Positions 1-8,243 of a stretch of 64,000 bases of DNA are shown piece after piece; positions within the stretch are counted from its first letter, which is position 1; each line of letters begins with the position of its first letter. The notes under the pieces were generated by a model, which made no database searches, was not told where the DNA came from, and saw nothing but the letters and a program-made list of their open reading frames with translations. The DNA is from CAVVZJ01 sp963752755 (GTDB taxonomy: Bacteria > Planctomycetota > Planctomycetia > Isosphaerales > Isosphaeraceae). The stretch lies in contig CAVVZJ010000011.1 in the NCBI GenBank assembly GCA_963752755.1, forward strand, positions 1 to 64,000, given 5' to 3'. The translations under genes were made by a program, and so were the position numbers.

Positions 1-1761
1 GAGCTTCGCCGCGATCGCGGCATAGTCCTCCCCGGGCAGAAACTCCCGGATCCGTTCCACCGCCGCCTGCGGCGTCCGGGCGCCCACACACCGACCAACG
101 GCCGATCGATCGTCAGCGCCGTATGCGCCCCCGTGTGCCACTCCACGTCGATCCGGATCTTCCCCGCCTCGGTCATTCCATCCAGATGGGCTCGCTTGAT
201 CAAGAAGCGGAGGAGCGTCTTGCGGTCCTCCATTGACGTCGTCTCCGCGTCCCAGACTCGGCCCAGGTCCGAGGCGAGGTCCCGGATCTGTTCCCGGTCC
301 GACCGGCCCAGCGGGTGCTCCTGCCGGCGTTCGAACTCCGTACGCTCGCGTTGTAGCCGCTCTCGTTGCCGCAGAGCATCCTCCCAGAGGGACTCCAGCT
401 CCGCAGTCACCAGGCGGTTCTCCGGGTCCGAGGCCTTGTAGCGGCGACGGGCCAGCTCGACCTCGTAGTCCGCCCGCCGGAACTGGAGGTCCCACTGCTT
501 CCGGGCCTCCCTCGCGATCGGACTCCAGCTCCTCCAGCGCCTGAAGGGCGATCTCAATCTTCGCTGGCGACACAACGTCCAGGAACAGACCGGCGACCGC
601 CGCATCCACCCCCGCCGAGCTGAAGCACTCGCACGTCTTGCCACCGTGGCGGTGATACTCATAGAAGCACCCGTATCCGGGGGCCCGCTTCTCCTTGGTC
701 GAGTAGTACAGGACCGACATCCGCGCCCCGCGCCGGCCGCAGTAGGCGATCCCCTGCAGCAGCGCCTTGCCCCTCCGGGCCGCCCCGCGTTTCCCGAATC
801 CGTACCCGTTGGAACGGAGGATCTCCTGGTTCTGGACGAACTCCTCCCACGTGATGTAGGCCGGGTAGGTATCGTGCAGACAGACGGGCCAGTCCTCCAT
901 CGGCCGGCAATGCGTCCGGGCCTCGCCGTTGGTCGGCGAGCGGTCGAACGGGTCGTACTCCCACTGCCCGTAGACATAGGCCCCGGCGTACGTCGGGTTG
1001 TGCAGCAGCCGGATCACGTCGCGGAAGTCGGGCTCCTTCCACCGGACCTGGCCGTGCCGCGGCCCGCCCCAGATCTTGGTCGGGACCTGGAGCTTCTCCC
1101 GCACCAGTTGCAGCAGGACCTGGTGGGCGACCTTGTGGCGGCCGAAGAGCCGGAAGATGTAGGCCAGCCTGGACTGGACCTGCCGGTCGGGATCCTTGGT
1201 CACCGCCCCCGATGCGTCCCGCACGTAGCCGACCGGCAGCGAGCGAGCCAGTTCGCCGCGCCGGGCCTTGTTCCAGCGTCCCTCATGGAGACGAGTTCGA
1301 AGTGTGAAAATCTCTGCTTCCGATGTCGTCCCCTTCACGCCGAGCAGGAGCCTGTCGTTGGGGTCGCGAGGGTCGTACACCGCCGCCTCGTCGGCCAGGA
1401 GCGTCTGCGTCACCACGCAGATCTCCACCAGTCGGTGCCAGTCGGCGGAGGACCGCGCCAGCCGCGAGGCCTCCAGGGCCAGCACGACGCCGACCTAGCC
1501 GGAGCCGATCTCCGCCAGGAGCGTCTTGAAGCCCTGGCGGTGGGTGGCGCCGGTCGCCGAGCGTGCCTGGTCCTCGTCGATGACCTTGACGGACTTGCCC
1601 GCCCAGCCCAGCGCCCTGGCACGCTCGACCAGGGCGTATTGCCGGCTCGAACTCTCGCGGTTGTTGCGGACCTGATGCGGGCTGGACTGGCGGACGTAGA
1701 CGACCGCCTGGCGACTCAGGTGCACCGGCCGGATCTTGGGATGAGCCGTGTCGCGGGTCAT
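1..1761 (-). pseudogene. Large serine recombinase, broken, runs off the left edge
   Basis: Reading leftward from an ATG at 1761, the N-terminal resolvase-type catalytic domain begins with the motif AVVYVRQSS, whose serine fits the nucleophile position of serine recombinases. The frame meets an in-frame TAG at 1497-1495 and continues without a break as EASRLARS and then GTTSEAEIF, both typical of this family. A recombinase domain follows (PVGYVRDASG, NPTYAGAYVYG), then a zinc-ribbon-like stretch with YCGRRG and CECFSS. The frame shifts near 515 into a charged coiled coil, and again near 90. Family members excise or integrate DNA through a phosphoserine intermediate. With one nonsense codon and two frameshifts the copy should be inactive. 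The C-terminus lies outside the window. Confidence 0.85.
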
Positions 1762-1900
1762 GTCTCATCCTCCTCGATTGGGCCGGAGCGGAGGCCGAGG
1801 GCCTTGAGCACCATGCCGGAGAAGCGGTGGCCGAACCGCTGGCGGTCGGTCAACGGGAGCTGGAACCAGATCGCCTGGAGGCCGCTGTCCGGCCCCGCGG
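1762..1900 (-). pseudogene. Tail of a small ORF just upstream of the serine recombinase
   Basis: Directly before the recombinase start the minus strand encodes a tail reading QLPLTDRQRFGHRFSGMVLK and ending in a TGA-type stop 4 bases before the recombinase ATG region (sequence GATGAGACATGACC). Such short helper ORFs often precede planctomycete serine recombinases (family recollection, not checked). Its N-terminal part cannot be followed to a start codon and merges into the IS66 remnant, so it is probably truncated. Confidence 0.4.
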
Positions 1901-1969
1901 GTGCCCCTTCGAGGGGCGGCGTTGGCCGCAGCCCGTGCGCAGGCTGTGACAGAACCGGGCCAGTTCCAG

Positions 1970-2254
1970 GAGCCTCGAAGGGAGGATCTGAGGTTGATCC
2001 GGTGACGGAGCCGCCCGATGGGCAGGCGGATGACCGGGCTTGCGCCCCGGTCGCTTGGGTCGGACCTTGGGCGGCTCCTTCGAGAAGGGGGCGGCCTGAC
2101 GCTTGCCGGCCCGGCGGGTCTCCTCCAGTTCGGCCTTGAGGCGGTCGGTCTCGGCCTGCAACCGAGCGTGCTTCGCCTCCAGCTCCCGGATGAGGCGGGC
2201 TTGCTGTCGGGTCAGTGCGCGCAGTTCGTCATAGGACGGCGTGGCTCCGCTCAT
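1970..2254 (-). pseudogene. IS66-family transposase (TnpC) N-terminal remnant
   Basis: From an ATG at 2254 the frame encodes a leucine-zipper-like helix (RELEAKHARLQAETDRLKAE) followed by the basic segment KRQAAPFS and KRPGRKPGH, the standard N-terminal arrangement of IS66 TnpC transposases. The usual zinc-binding region and the DDE catalytic core are absent: the frame degenerates after about 95 residues and stops at 1850. This is a 5' fragment left by an earlier insertion and cannot transpose. Confidence 0.75.
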
Positions 2255-2302
2255 GGACGGAGTTTTACCCGATGAGGGGCGTCCGACGCGAGAAATCAGC
2301 GG

Positions 2303-2641
2303 TCAGCGACCCGGTAACTGCAGATTACGCTGTAATGACAGAACTTCGGTGAGGAAGTCGGTGTCGAGACTGCAAGAGATCATTTTGCCGCGCAGGCTGT
2401 CCTTTGTGGGATGACGCTTCAGGAGGGTCACGGCGAACCGCCGGAGCCAGCTCAGGTTGTTGCCCAGGGTCCGCTCGCGGGTGCGACTGTCGTCCTCGCG
2501 AAAGTTCACGTCCAGCACCCAGTGCATCGACTCGATGCCCCAATGGCCGCGAACCGCTTCGCCGAACCGCTTGCCGCCGAGATAGCGAGGGCACAGGGAA
2601 TTCCGCACCTCGTCGGACTCCGTGCCGTCGGCATGACGCAT
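2303..2641 (-). pseudogene. ISAs1-family transposase C-terminal fragment
   Basis: The 112-residue frame contains AVRGHWGIESMHWVLDVNFR and RTLGNNLSWLRR, which match the C-terminal catalytic glutamate region of ISAs1 transposases (GHW-x-IE-x-x-HW-x-LDV). It ends naturally with a stop at 2303. The N-terminal two thirds are missing because the fragment is cut at 2641, exactly where the inverted end of the neighbouring IS4-type element begins. The intact ISAs1 gene at 20366-21505 is a different, only distantly similar member. Confidence 0.75.
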
Positions 2642-3868
2642 AGGTTTCTACACAACTCACGGCGGTTCCAGGTAAGCCAGGACTGGTTTGGCGACCTGGC
2701 GAATCTCGTCGAGGCCGCCATGATCGAGGACGTCCTCCATCACCAGCAGCATCCGGAGTCCGGCCAGCAAGGCCGGCGACGTCACCGGCCGCGACCGCTT
2801 CCTCTGGCGACCACTGAGGCGCACCAGCAACTCCTGGCAGGCCACCGCGGCCGGGTCCGTCCGCTTCTGCAGCCGCCAGACCGTCACGCAGGCCATGCAC
2901 GCCACCAGCAACCGCCGCAGGATCGCCGCGGCCGTCTGCTGCTGCCACTGCTCCAGGGACATGCCGGCCGACTTCAGCAGCTTGAAGAACGACTCGATCC
3001 GCCAACGCCAGGAATACCCCAAGGCGACCTGCGACGCGTCCACATCCGCGGGCACGTTCGTGAACAGTTGCCAACGCGACACGACCCGGCCGTGATAGTC
3101 GACGTCGCGCGCCTGGGTCCACGAGCCCTCGGCCCGCAGCCGACGCACGAGCTCGATCGAGCCGGGTCGATTCGCCCGCCCAGCGGAGTCGCCGCACCGT
3201 GTCCGCCCGCACCAGGAACAACCGGTCGGCGGCCTGCCAGGCCCGATAGTGTTCGAGCGAGTCGTACTCCCGGTCGATCACGAAGACCGGCCGCCGGGGC
3301 AGATCCCAGGCGGCCGCGGCGTCCATCAGGGGGGCGACCTGCTCGACATGGTGGACGGCCGGTTGGGGGCCGTCGGCCCGGGTCGTCTGCACGCCGTCGG
3401 CCGCTTCGAGTTCGACCTCCAGGGGGCCCAGCGGGTCGCCGGTGTGGGCGTCGACGGCCAGGACCGAGGTCAGCGCAGAGCCGGCCTCGCCGGGGTTGCA
3501 GAAGGTCCGGCGATCGGTCTGGGCCGGGTGCCGCCGATAATCGCCCTTCGACCCGTCGAGGAGGGCCAACGTATAGGGCGAGCGACGGACCGCCAATTCT
3601 TGTCGGACCGCCTGACGGAGCGGGGCGGCGAGGCCGGCCGGGGTGACGGCGTCATGGTGGAAGAACCGCCAGGCCGCCTGAGTCGAGGCCCAAGCTGTGC
3701 CGACCCCCGGCAGGGCCGCGATTGCGGCGGAGAGCAGACGGGCCGGGTGCGCCTGCTCCTTCACGAGTTGCACATCATAGCGCGCTTGGAGTCGTCGATC
3801 CAGCGCCGGTAGAGGTATCCCATCCAGCCAATCTTACCAATTGTGACGGGAGTTGTGTAGAGACCTAT
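2641..3868 (-). mobile_element. IS4-family insertion sequence with matching terminal inverted repeats
   Basis: The left end reads TAGGTTTCTACACAACTC (2641-2658) and the right end, read on the other strand, TAGGTCTCTACACAACTC (3868-3851): 17 of 18 bases agree. The element is about 1.2 kb and encloses a single transposase gene. It interrupts an ISAs1 remnant on the left and a tyrosine-integrase gene on the right, so it joined or truncated older mobile genes. No clear target-site duplication is visible outside the repeats. Confidence 0.75.
2657..3773 (-). pseudogene. IS4-family DDE transposase, frameshifted
   Basis: From a GTG near 3773 the N-terminal part carries LALLDGSKGDYR and the second catalytic region (VFVIDREYDSLEHYR) followed by RADTVRRLRW. 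Around 3180 the reading frame changes, and the second part contains YSWRWRIESFFKLLKSAG, the Y-x2-R-x3-E-x6-K signature of IS4 transposases, which holds the catalytic glutamate. The protein ends at 2657, just inside the inverted repeat. With the frameshift the enzyme is split into two fragments. All key motifs are still recognisable, so decay is recent or the shift is a sequence error. Confidence 0.8.
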
Positions 3869-4762
3869 GGGTCGTACCGGCGCAACCTCGCCCTCTTCGT
3901 CGAGTGGGTCGGGCCGGACTCCCTCCTGGAATCGCTCGACGCCACGAGGTTGGAAGCCTGGTACGCCGAACTCGCCCGCCGCGTCGGCGACGGGCGGTAC
4001 TCCCCGGACTACGCCAGGAGCATCTTCGGCGCGACGAAGCAATTCCTCATCATGGCTCGCGAGTCACGGTGCCATCCCCCTCCCGGGCAACATCGCCTCC
4101 CGCAGGTTCAAGTTCGGCAAGGGCAGGCGTGCGACCAGGGAGGACCTCTTCACCGAGGAGGAGGTTCGGCTGCTCCTCGCCCGGGCCGGCGAGCGACTGA
4201 GGTTGTTCCTGCTCCTCATGCTCAGCTGCGGGATGTACCAGTCCGACCTCTCGGACCTGACCGAGGACGAGGTTGACTGGGGCGCCGGCACGATCACCCG
4301 GAGCCGGAGCAAGACGGGGAGCCAGGTCGTGGCCTACAAGCTCTGGCCCGAGACCTTCGAGTTGCTGGCGGAGCATCGGCACCAGGGGTGCCCGTGCTGG
4401 ATCAATCGGGACGACGACGGGTCCTGGTCACGGGTGATGGAAAGCCCCTGACCGCCTACTGGATGGAGGGCGAGAAGGAGCGGCGCTACGATACCATCCA
4501 GAGCCTCTACTCGCGCCTGAAGACCGTGGCGGGAATCAGGAAGCCGCTCAAGAACCTCCGCAAGACCTCTTCGTCGCTGCTAGCACGCCACCGCGAGTAC
4601 AAGTTCTACGCCCAGTACTTCCTCGCCCAGAGCCCCAGGTCCGTGGCCGACGAACATTACGTCATTCCCGACGACGAGGAATTCTTCGAGGCCCTTGACT
4701 GGCTGCGATCACGGCTCCTCGCACCGAACGATGCTCAGCCTGAAGAGGAGATCGGGACGTAG
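3869..4762 (+). pseudogene. Tyrosine recombinase/integrase, truncated and frameshifted
   Basis: Immediately right of the IS4 end the plus strand encodes an N-terminal SAM-like domain (SYRRNLALFVEWV) in one frame, shifts near 4055 into a catalytic-domain frame (FTEEEVRLLLARAGERLRLF, LSCGMYQSDLSDL), and shifts again near 4415 to the C-terminal part with LRKTSSSLLARHREYKFYAQ and SPRSVADEHYV. The last tyrosine fits the nucleophile. The position usually occupied by the first catalytic arginine (G-x-R-x-S-E) reads GMYQSD, a substitution that planctomycete integrases of this type may share. N-terminus lost to the IS insertion; inactive as read. Confidence 0.75.
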
Positions 4763-4764
4763 GC

Positions 4765-5067
4765 GAAGCCTTCCAGTCGAGTGCCGAGAGGCTTCTGCGA
4801 AACGGAGAGATCAGGGCGAACCTCGTGCGGCTCCACCAGGAGGCCCGGCTGGGGCACGTCGAGGACCTGATCGCCCGCAAACGGTCCGGCCCCGAGCAGT
4901 CGGACCTGGAGGACGCCGACGTGGCCTTCCACCGCCGGGAGTACGAGCGGCTGGTGGCCGCGCTGGAGGACGTGCAGCGGGCGAGCCGCTTGCCCGAAGG
5001 GCCGGATGCCCGCCCGGCCCTGAATGACCTGCTGGTTCGACTGCGGCTGGGGCCGGCTCCCGGCTGA
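4765..5067 (+). pseudogene. C-terminal fragment of a probable nucleotidyltransferase-family protein
   Basis: The frame is open from 4744 and reads through RLLRNGEIRANLVRLHQEAR to a stop at 5067; an internal GTG at 4825 is the only plausible start, without a ribosome-binding site. The helical text DLEDADVAFHRREYERLVAA and ALNDLLVRLRL resembles the C-terminal helices of planctomycete MNT-type nucleotidyltransferases. The catalytic GS-x10-D-x-D motif is absent, so this is probably a fragment stranded next to the dead integrase. The family name is an inference from memory. Confidence 0.4.
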
Positions 5068-5178
5068 GGCGGAGAGGCCGGGTTGCCCGGGACTTGCGGA
5101 GACCCGGCCCTCCGCAGTTCGCGATTCGGTAGGCGTCTCGCGCAATCTCGACCGGTCGGTCCGCAAGCAATGCCCGGA

Positions 5179-6450
5179 TCATCGCGATCCGCAGAATCGG
5201 AGGATGCACAGGACCAGGGTCCTGGTCGCGGCGACCAGGGAGGCGACCTCGACGTGCTCGTCCGGGGCGTGGGCCAGCCGCACGTCCCCCGGGCCGTAGT
5301 GCAGCGCCGGCACGCCGCCGAGCCCGGTCACCAGCCGCAGGTCGCTGCCGTAGGGCGCCCCGTGGACCGCCGGGTCGTCGCCGTGCAGGTCGCGGTGGGC
5401 CTGCCCGACCAGGCCGACCAGCGGGTGGTCCCCGGCGATCCCCCCGCTGGCGAACTGGCCCCCGAACCACTCCACCTCCACCGGATGCTCCCGCAGCCAG
5501 GCGTCGGCATCGCAGGCACCCCGCAGCGCCGCCTCGAACTCGTCACGGGCCTGCTCGGGCGGCTCGCCGAGGGCCACGCCCAGCCGCCCCTCGGCCACCA
5601 GCTGGTCGGGGACGCTGCTGGGCCAGTCGCCGGCCCGCACGATCCCGAGGCTCAGGGGATAGGCCGGGTCGAACCGGGCCATCAAGGGGTCCGGCGCGGC
5701 GTTGCGGCGGCCCTCCAACCGCTCCAGCGCCCGCCAGACCGGCCAGAACGCCTCCAGGGCGCTGATGCCCTGCCTCCTCATGCTCGCGTGGGCCGACCGG
5801 CCCCGGATCGTCAGGCGGAAGGTCAGCGCCCCGGCGCAGGCGGGGATGATGTGCAGGTCCGTCGGCTCGGGGAGGATGGCGGCCTCCCCCCGGTAGCCAC
5901 GCCGCAACGTGGCGAAGGTGCCCAGCCCGCCGTCCTCCTCGCCGACGACGCTCTCCAGCAGCACGGAGCCCTTGAGCCTGATCCCGGCGTCCCGGATCGC
6001 CCGGACGGCGTGAAGGCCGCAGGCCAGCCCCCCCTTCATGTCGCAGGCGCCCCGCCCGTAGACCCGGCCAGCGTCGAGCCGCCCGCTGAAGGGATCGCCG
6101 CCGGCCCACTGGGCGGGGTCGCCGGGCGGCACCACGTCGATGTGCCCATTGAGCACAAGGGTCGGGCCTTCGCCGGTCCCCCAGCGACCCACCAGGCCCC
6201 ATGCCTCATCGCGGGGGGCCTCCATGCCGGGGAACTCGGGGTCGGCCCGCAGGGCGTGCAGGTCGATGGGCCAGAGGTCGGCGACGAGCCCCGCCTCCTC
6301 CAGGTGGGCGGCGAACCGATGCTGGGCCACGGACTCGGCTCGCGATCCGGTGACGCTGGGGATGGCGACCAGATCGCGGAGGCAGGCGACCAGGCCGCCC
6401 GCGTCGATCGCCGCCAGCGCGGCCTGTTCCTGCGGCGAGAGGGGATTCAT
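5179..6450 (-). CDS. M20-family amidohydrolase (ArgE/DapE-like)
   Basis: A 423-residue cytoplasmic enzyme of the M20 metallopeptidase family, which hydrolyses N-acyl amino acids such as acetylornithine or succinyl-diaminopimelate with two zinc ions. The first metal site is seen in NGHIDVVPP (His about 103), the bridging Asp in GRGACDMKGG (about 137) and the catalytic Glu pair in GEEDGG (about 171). A dimerisation domain with SAHASMRRQG and the C-terminal HAPDEHV metal ligand complete the fold. The ATG at 6450 was chosen because GGAG lies 9 bases upstream; an ATG 9 bases earlier has the GGAG directly against it. The substrate cannot be fixed from sequence, and no arginine or lysine pathway genes are near. 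Confidence 0.9.
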   Translation of the reverse strand: MNPLSPQEQAALAAIDAGGLVACLRDLVAIPSVTGSRAESVAQHRFAAHLEEAGLVADLWPIDLHALRADPEFPGMEAPRDEAWGLVGRWGTGEGPTLVLNGHIDVVPPGDPAQWAGGDPFSGRLDAGRVYGRGACDMKGGLACGLHAVRAIRDAGIRLKGSVLLESVVGEEDGGLGTFATLRRGYRGEAAILPEPTDLHIIPACAGALTFRLTIRGRSAHASMRRQGISALEAFWPVWRALERLEGRRNAAPDPLMARFDPAYPLSLGIVRAGDWPSSVPDQLVAEGRLGVALGEPPEQARDEFEAALRGACDADAWLREHPVEVEWFGGQFASGGIAGDHPLVGLVGQAHRDLHGDDPAVHGAPYGSDLRLVTGLGGVPALHYGPGDVRLAHAPDEHVEVASLVAATRTLVLCILRFCGSR

Positions 6451-6537
6451 GCGGCGCATCTCCGCTCGACCTGGAGTCCCGAAGGTCCACCGGATCGTAG
6501 CCGAGGACCGGGCGGCTGACCACGAGTCACGCCCCGG

Positions 6538-6771
6538 CGTGTCCTCTGGCCCGGCGGCGGGCTCGTGCTGGTGGACTGGTACGACGACGACCTCAGTTGC
6601 AAGCTGTGCGGCGCGTGGCTGCGGGTCACCGACCCGGCCTTCCACCGGACGTACTCGCTGAGCGAGTGTCGGTCGCTCCTGGAGGGGGCAGGCTTCGCGG
6701 TGGTCGAGGCGGTGCGGTTCAAGATCGACTGGCTCTGGGGCCTGATGCGGCTGGAGGCCCGGCGCCCGTGA
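6538..6771 (+). pseudogene. SAM-dependent methyltransferase C-terminal fragment
   Basis: The frame begins with RVLWPGGGLVLVDWYDDD, the typical beta-4/beta-5 region of class I methyltransferases (VL-x-PGG-x-L-x-x-x-D), and continues through CKLCGAWLRVTDPAFHRTYS and LLEGAGFAVVEAVRF to a stop at 6771. The SAM-binding GxGxG half is missing: upstream sequence belongs to the divergent M20 gene's leader. It is therefore a 3' remnant. The only internal start is a GTG at 6565, and a functional 68-residue product is unlikely. Confidence 0.6.
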
Positions 6772-6881
6772 TCGTCGGGGACCGTTCGCGCCGGCGGTCA
6801 AGGCATGGAGGCCGAGCCCGGGGTCCGTAGAATGTTCCGGAAGACGATGGCCCGAGGAGGTCGTGGACGTGCGGCTACCTG

Positions 6882-7352
6882 ATGTCGGCCCGGGTCAGGC
6901 CGGGCAAGCGGTCCGAACTGCTCGCGGCCCTGGAGGACGGCTCCTTCGGCGATGGCTTCCCCTACGGCGACCTGGGCACGGTACTCCGGCGGGGCCGGGT
7001 GGACGCCTCGGGCACGATCCGCTGGGTCGAGGTCTGCTACTGCCGCGAATACTACGGGGTCGCCATGGAGGAGGAATTGCCCTACCTGGAGGTTTACCTC
7101 ACCGCCATCGAGGTCGCCGACGCCCGCAGCCCGGCCCATTGCGAGGGCTACCCCGCGTGCAACGATTGCGACTGCACCCGCAAGGTGCGGTTCGAGGGCG
7201 AGCCGCTCCTTGAGCACCTCCGGCGTACCGTCGTCGAACCCGGCGAGGTGGCTGCCGATGCGGGCCGCCCGACCCGCTGGCGGGGCTGGCGGGGCCAAGT
7301 GACGCCCGATGAGGCCGAGCGGAATCGTGCAGGCCGGGCCGATTCCGGTTGA
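6882..7352 (+). CDS. Cysteine-rich protein of unknown function
   Basis: A 156-residue protein from ATG 6882 without an obvious ribosome-binding site; the same frame is open further upstream and reads CGYLMSARVRPGKR, so a start before 6882 is possible but no ATG or GTG fits. The centre has a cysteine-rich patch, CYCREYYG around residue 50 and HCEGYPACNDCDCTRKV around residue 95, which could bind zinc or iron-sulphur. The last 30 residues are low-complexity Arg/Gly. I do not recognise the family; the regular codon pattern and conserved-looking Cys spacing argue that it is real. Confidence 0.5.
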   Translation: MSARVRPGKRSELLAALEDGSFGDGFPYGDLGTVLRRGRVDASGTIRWVEVCYCREYYGVAMEEELPYLEVYLTAIEVADARSPAHCEGYPACNDCDCTRKVRFEGEPLLEHLRRTVVEPGEVAADAGRPTRWRGWRGQVTPDEAERNRAGRADSG

Positions 7353-7544
7353 GTGCTCCTGCCACGCTTCGCAGCCGGCGTGAGGCTGGTATGTCCCGGA
7401 CGCCCCGGGGCTGTCCCGTGGCGCAGAGCGGGACCCGAACAGGCCGGGATGATGGGACCGGCCCAGCGAAGGATCGCCGCGAGTCGCCAGATGACCCGCC
7501 TTGAGGAGGCTCGGCCCGAGTTGTCCTCGACCAGGGAACGCACC

Positions 7545-8243
7545 TCAGCCGACCTCCGGACCGGGTTCGAACCGGGCGATGCTGGCGGCCACCTCTTCGG
7601 CGGCCTGGTCGGTCCATTCCGCCCACTGCTCCGGGGCTTGCTTGGTGACCACGCACGCGTACCCTCCTCCCAGGTCGGCGAGGCGGTAGACCTGTCGCCA
7701 TGGTGAGCCCTCGTGCCGGTACTCCAGTTCGACCCAGGACCAGCCAGGGTGTCGAACGGCCCATCCCGGCGGCCACCAGGATCGGCCCGCCGATCTGCCG
7801 TGGCGGCGGATAACCTGATCCGGTGCAGCGATGCGGTCCAGGCCCCGGAGATCGCGCCGTGGGAGCGGCCCCTGGACGTAGATCAGCGCCCCGTCCGGCC
7901 CGAGGAGGTCGAAAGGACTCGGCATCCCCGGGCCGGGCGGCGAGGCGAGGGCGAACCCCGACGGCCAGCGGGCGGTGAAGACGGTCGTCTCGATCCGCCA
8001 GTGGTCGCATCCGCCGCCGGGGATCAGGTCGAGGACCTCGCCCAGGTCCGACGTGCGTTCGCCCAGGTGGACGATGGGCTTGGCACCGCCGAGGTTGATG
8101 GTGGCCCGCCGGGGGCCGTCGCCCGGGTCATGGATCGCCAGGACCGTCCGCTCCCGCCCGTCCACCCGCTCGAAGCGGAAGGGGGCCAGCGGCAGCAGGG
8201 TCCAGCCGAAGCCGGTCAGGCGGGCGTAGACGTGCTGGCTCAT
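7545..8243 (-). CDS. Unknown protein translationally coupled to the DUF1593 gene
   Basis: A 232-residue protein without a signal peptide or membrane segment. The N-terminal half is beta-rich (FGWTLLPLAPFRFERV, ERTVLAIHDPGDG). The C-terminal half, with YACVVTKQAPEQWAEW followed by a short helix ending at SIARFEPGP, is reminiscent of PsbP/DcrB-like folds, but this is only an impression. Its ATG overlaps the stop of the upstream DUF1593 gene in the sequence ATGA (8240-8243), so the two are almost certainly translated from one mRNA. Function unknown. Confidence 0.65.
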   Translation of the reverse strand: MSQHVYARLTGFGWTLLPLAPFRFERVDGRERTVLAIHDPGDGPRRATINLGGAKPIVHLGERTSDLGEVLDLIPGGGCDHWRIETTVFTARWPSGFALASPPGPGMPSPFDLLGPDGALIYVQGPLPRRDLRGLDRIAAPDQVIRRHGRSAGRSWWPPGWAVRHPGWSWVELEYRHEGSPWRQVYRLADLGGGYACVVTKQAPEQWAEWTDQAAEEVAASIARFEPGPEVG

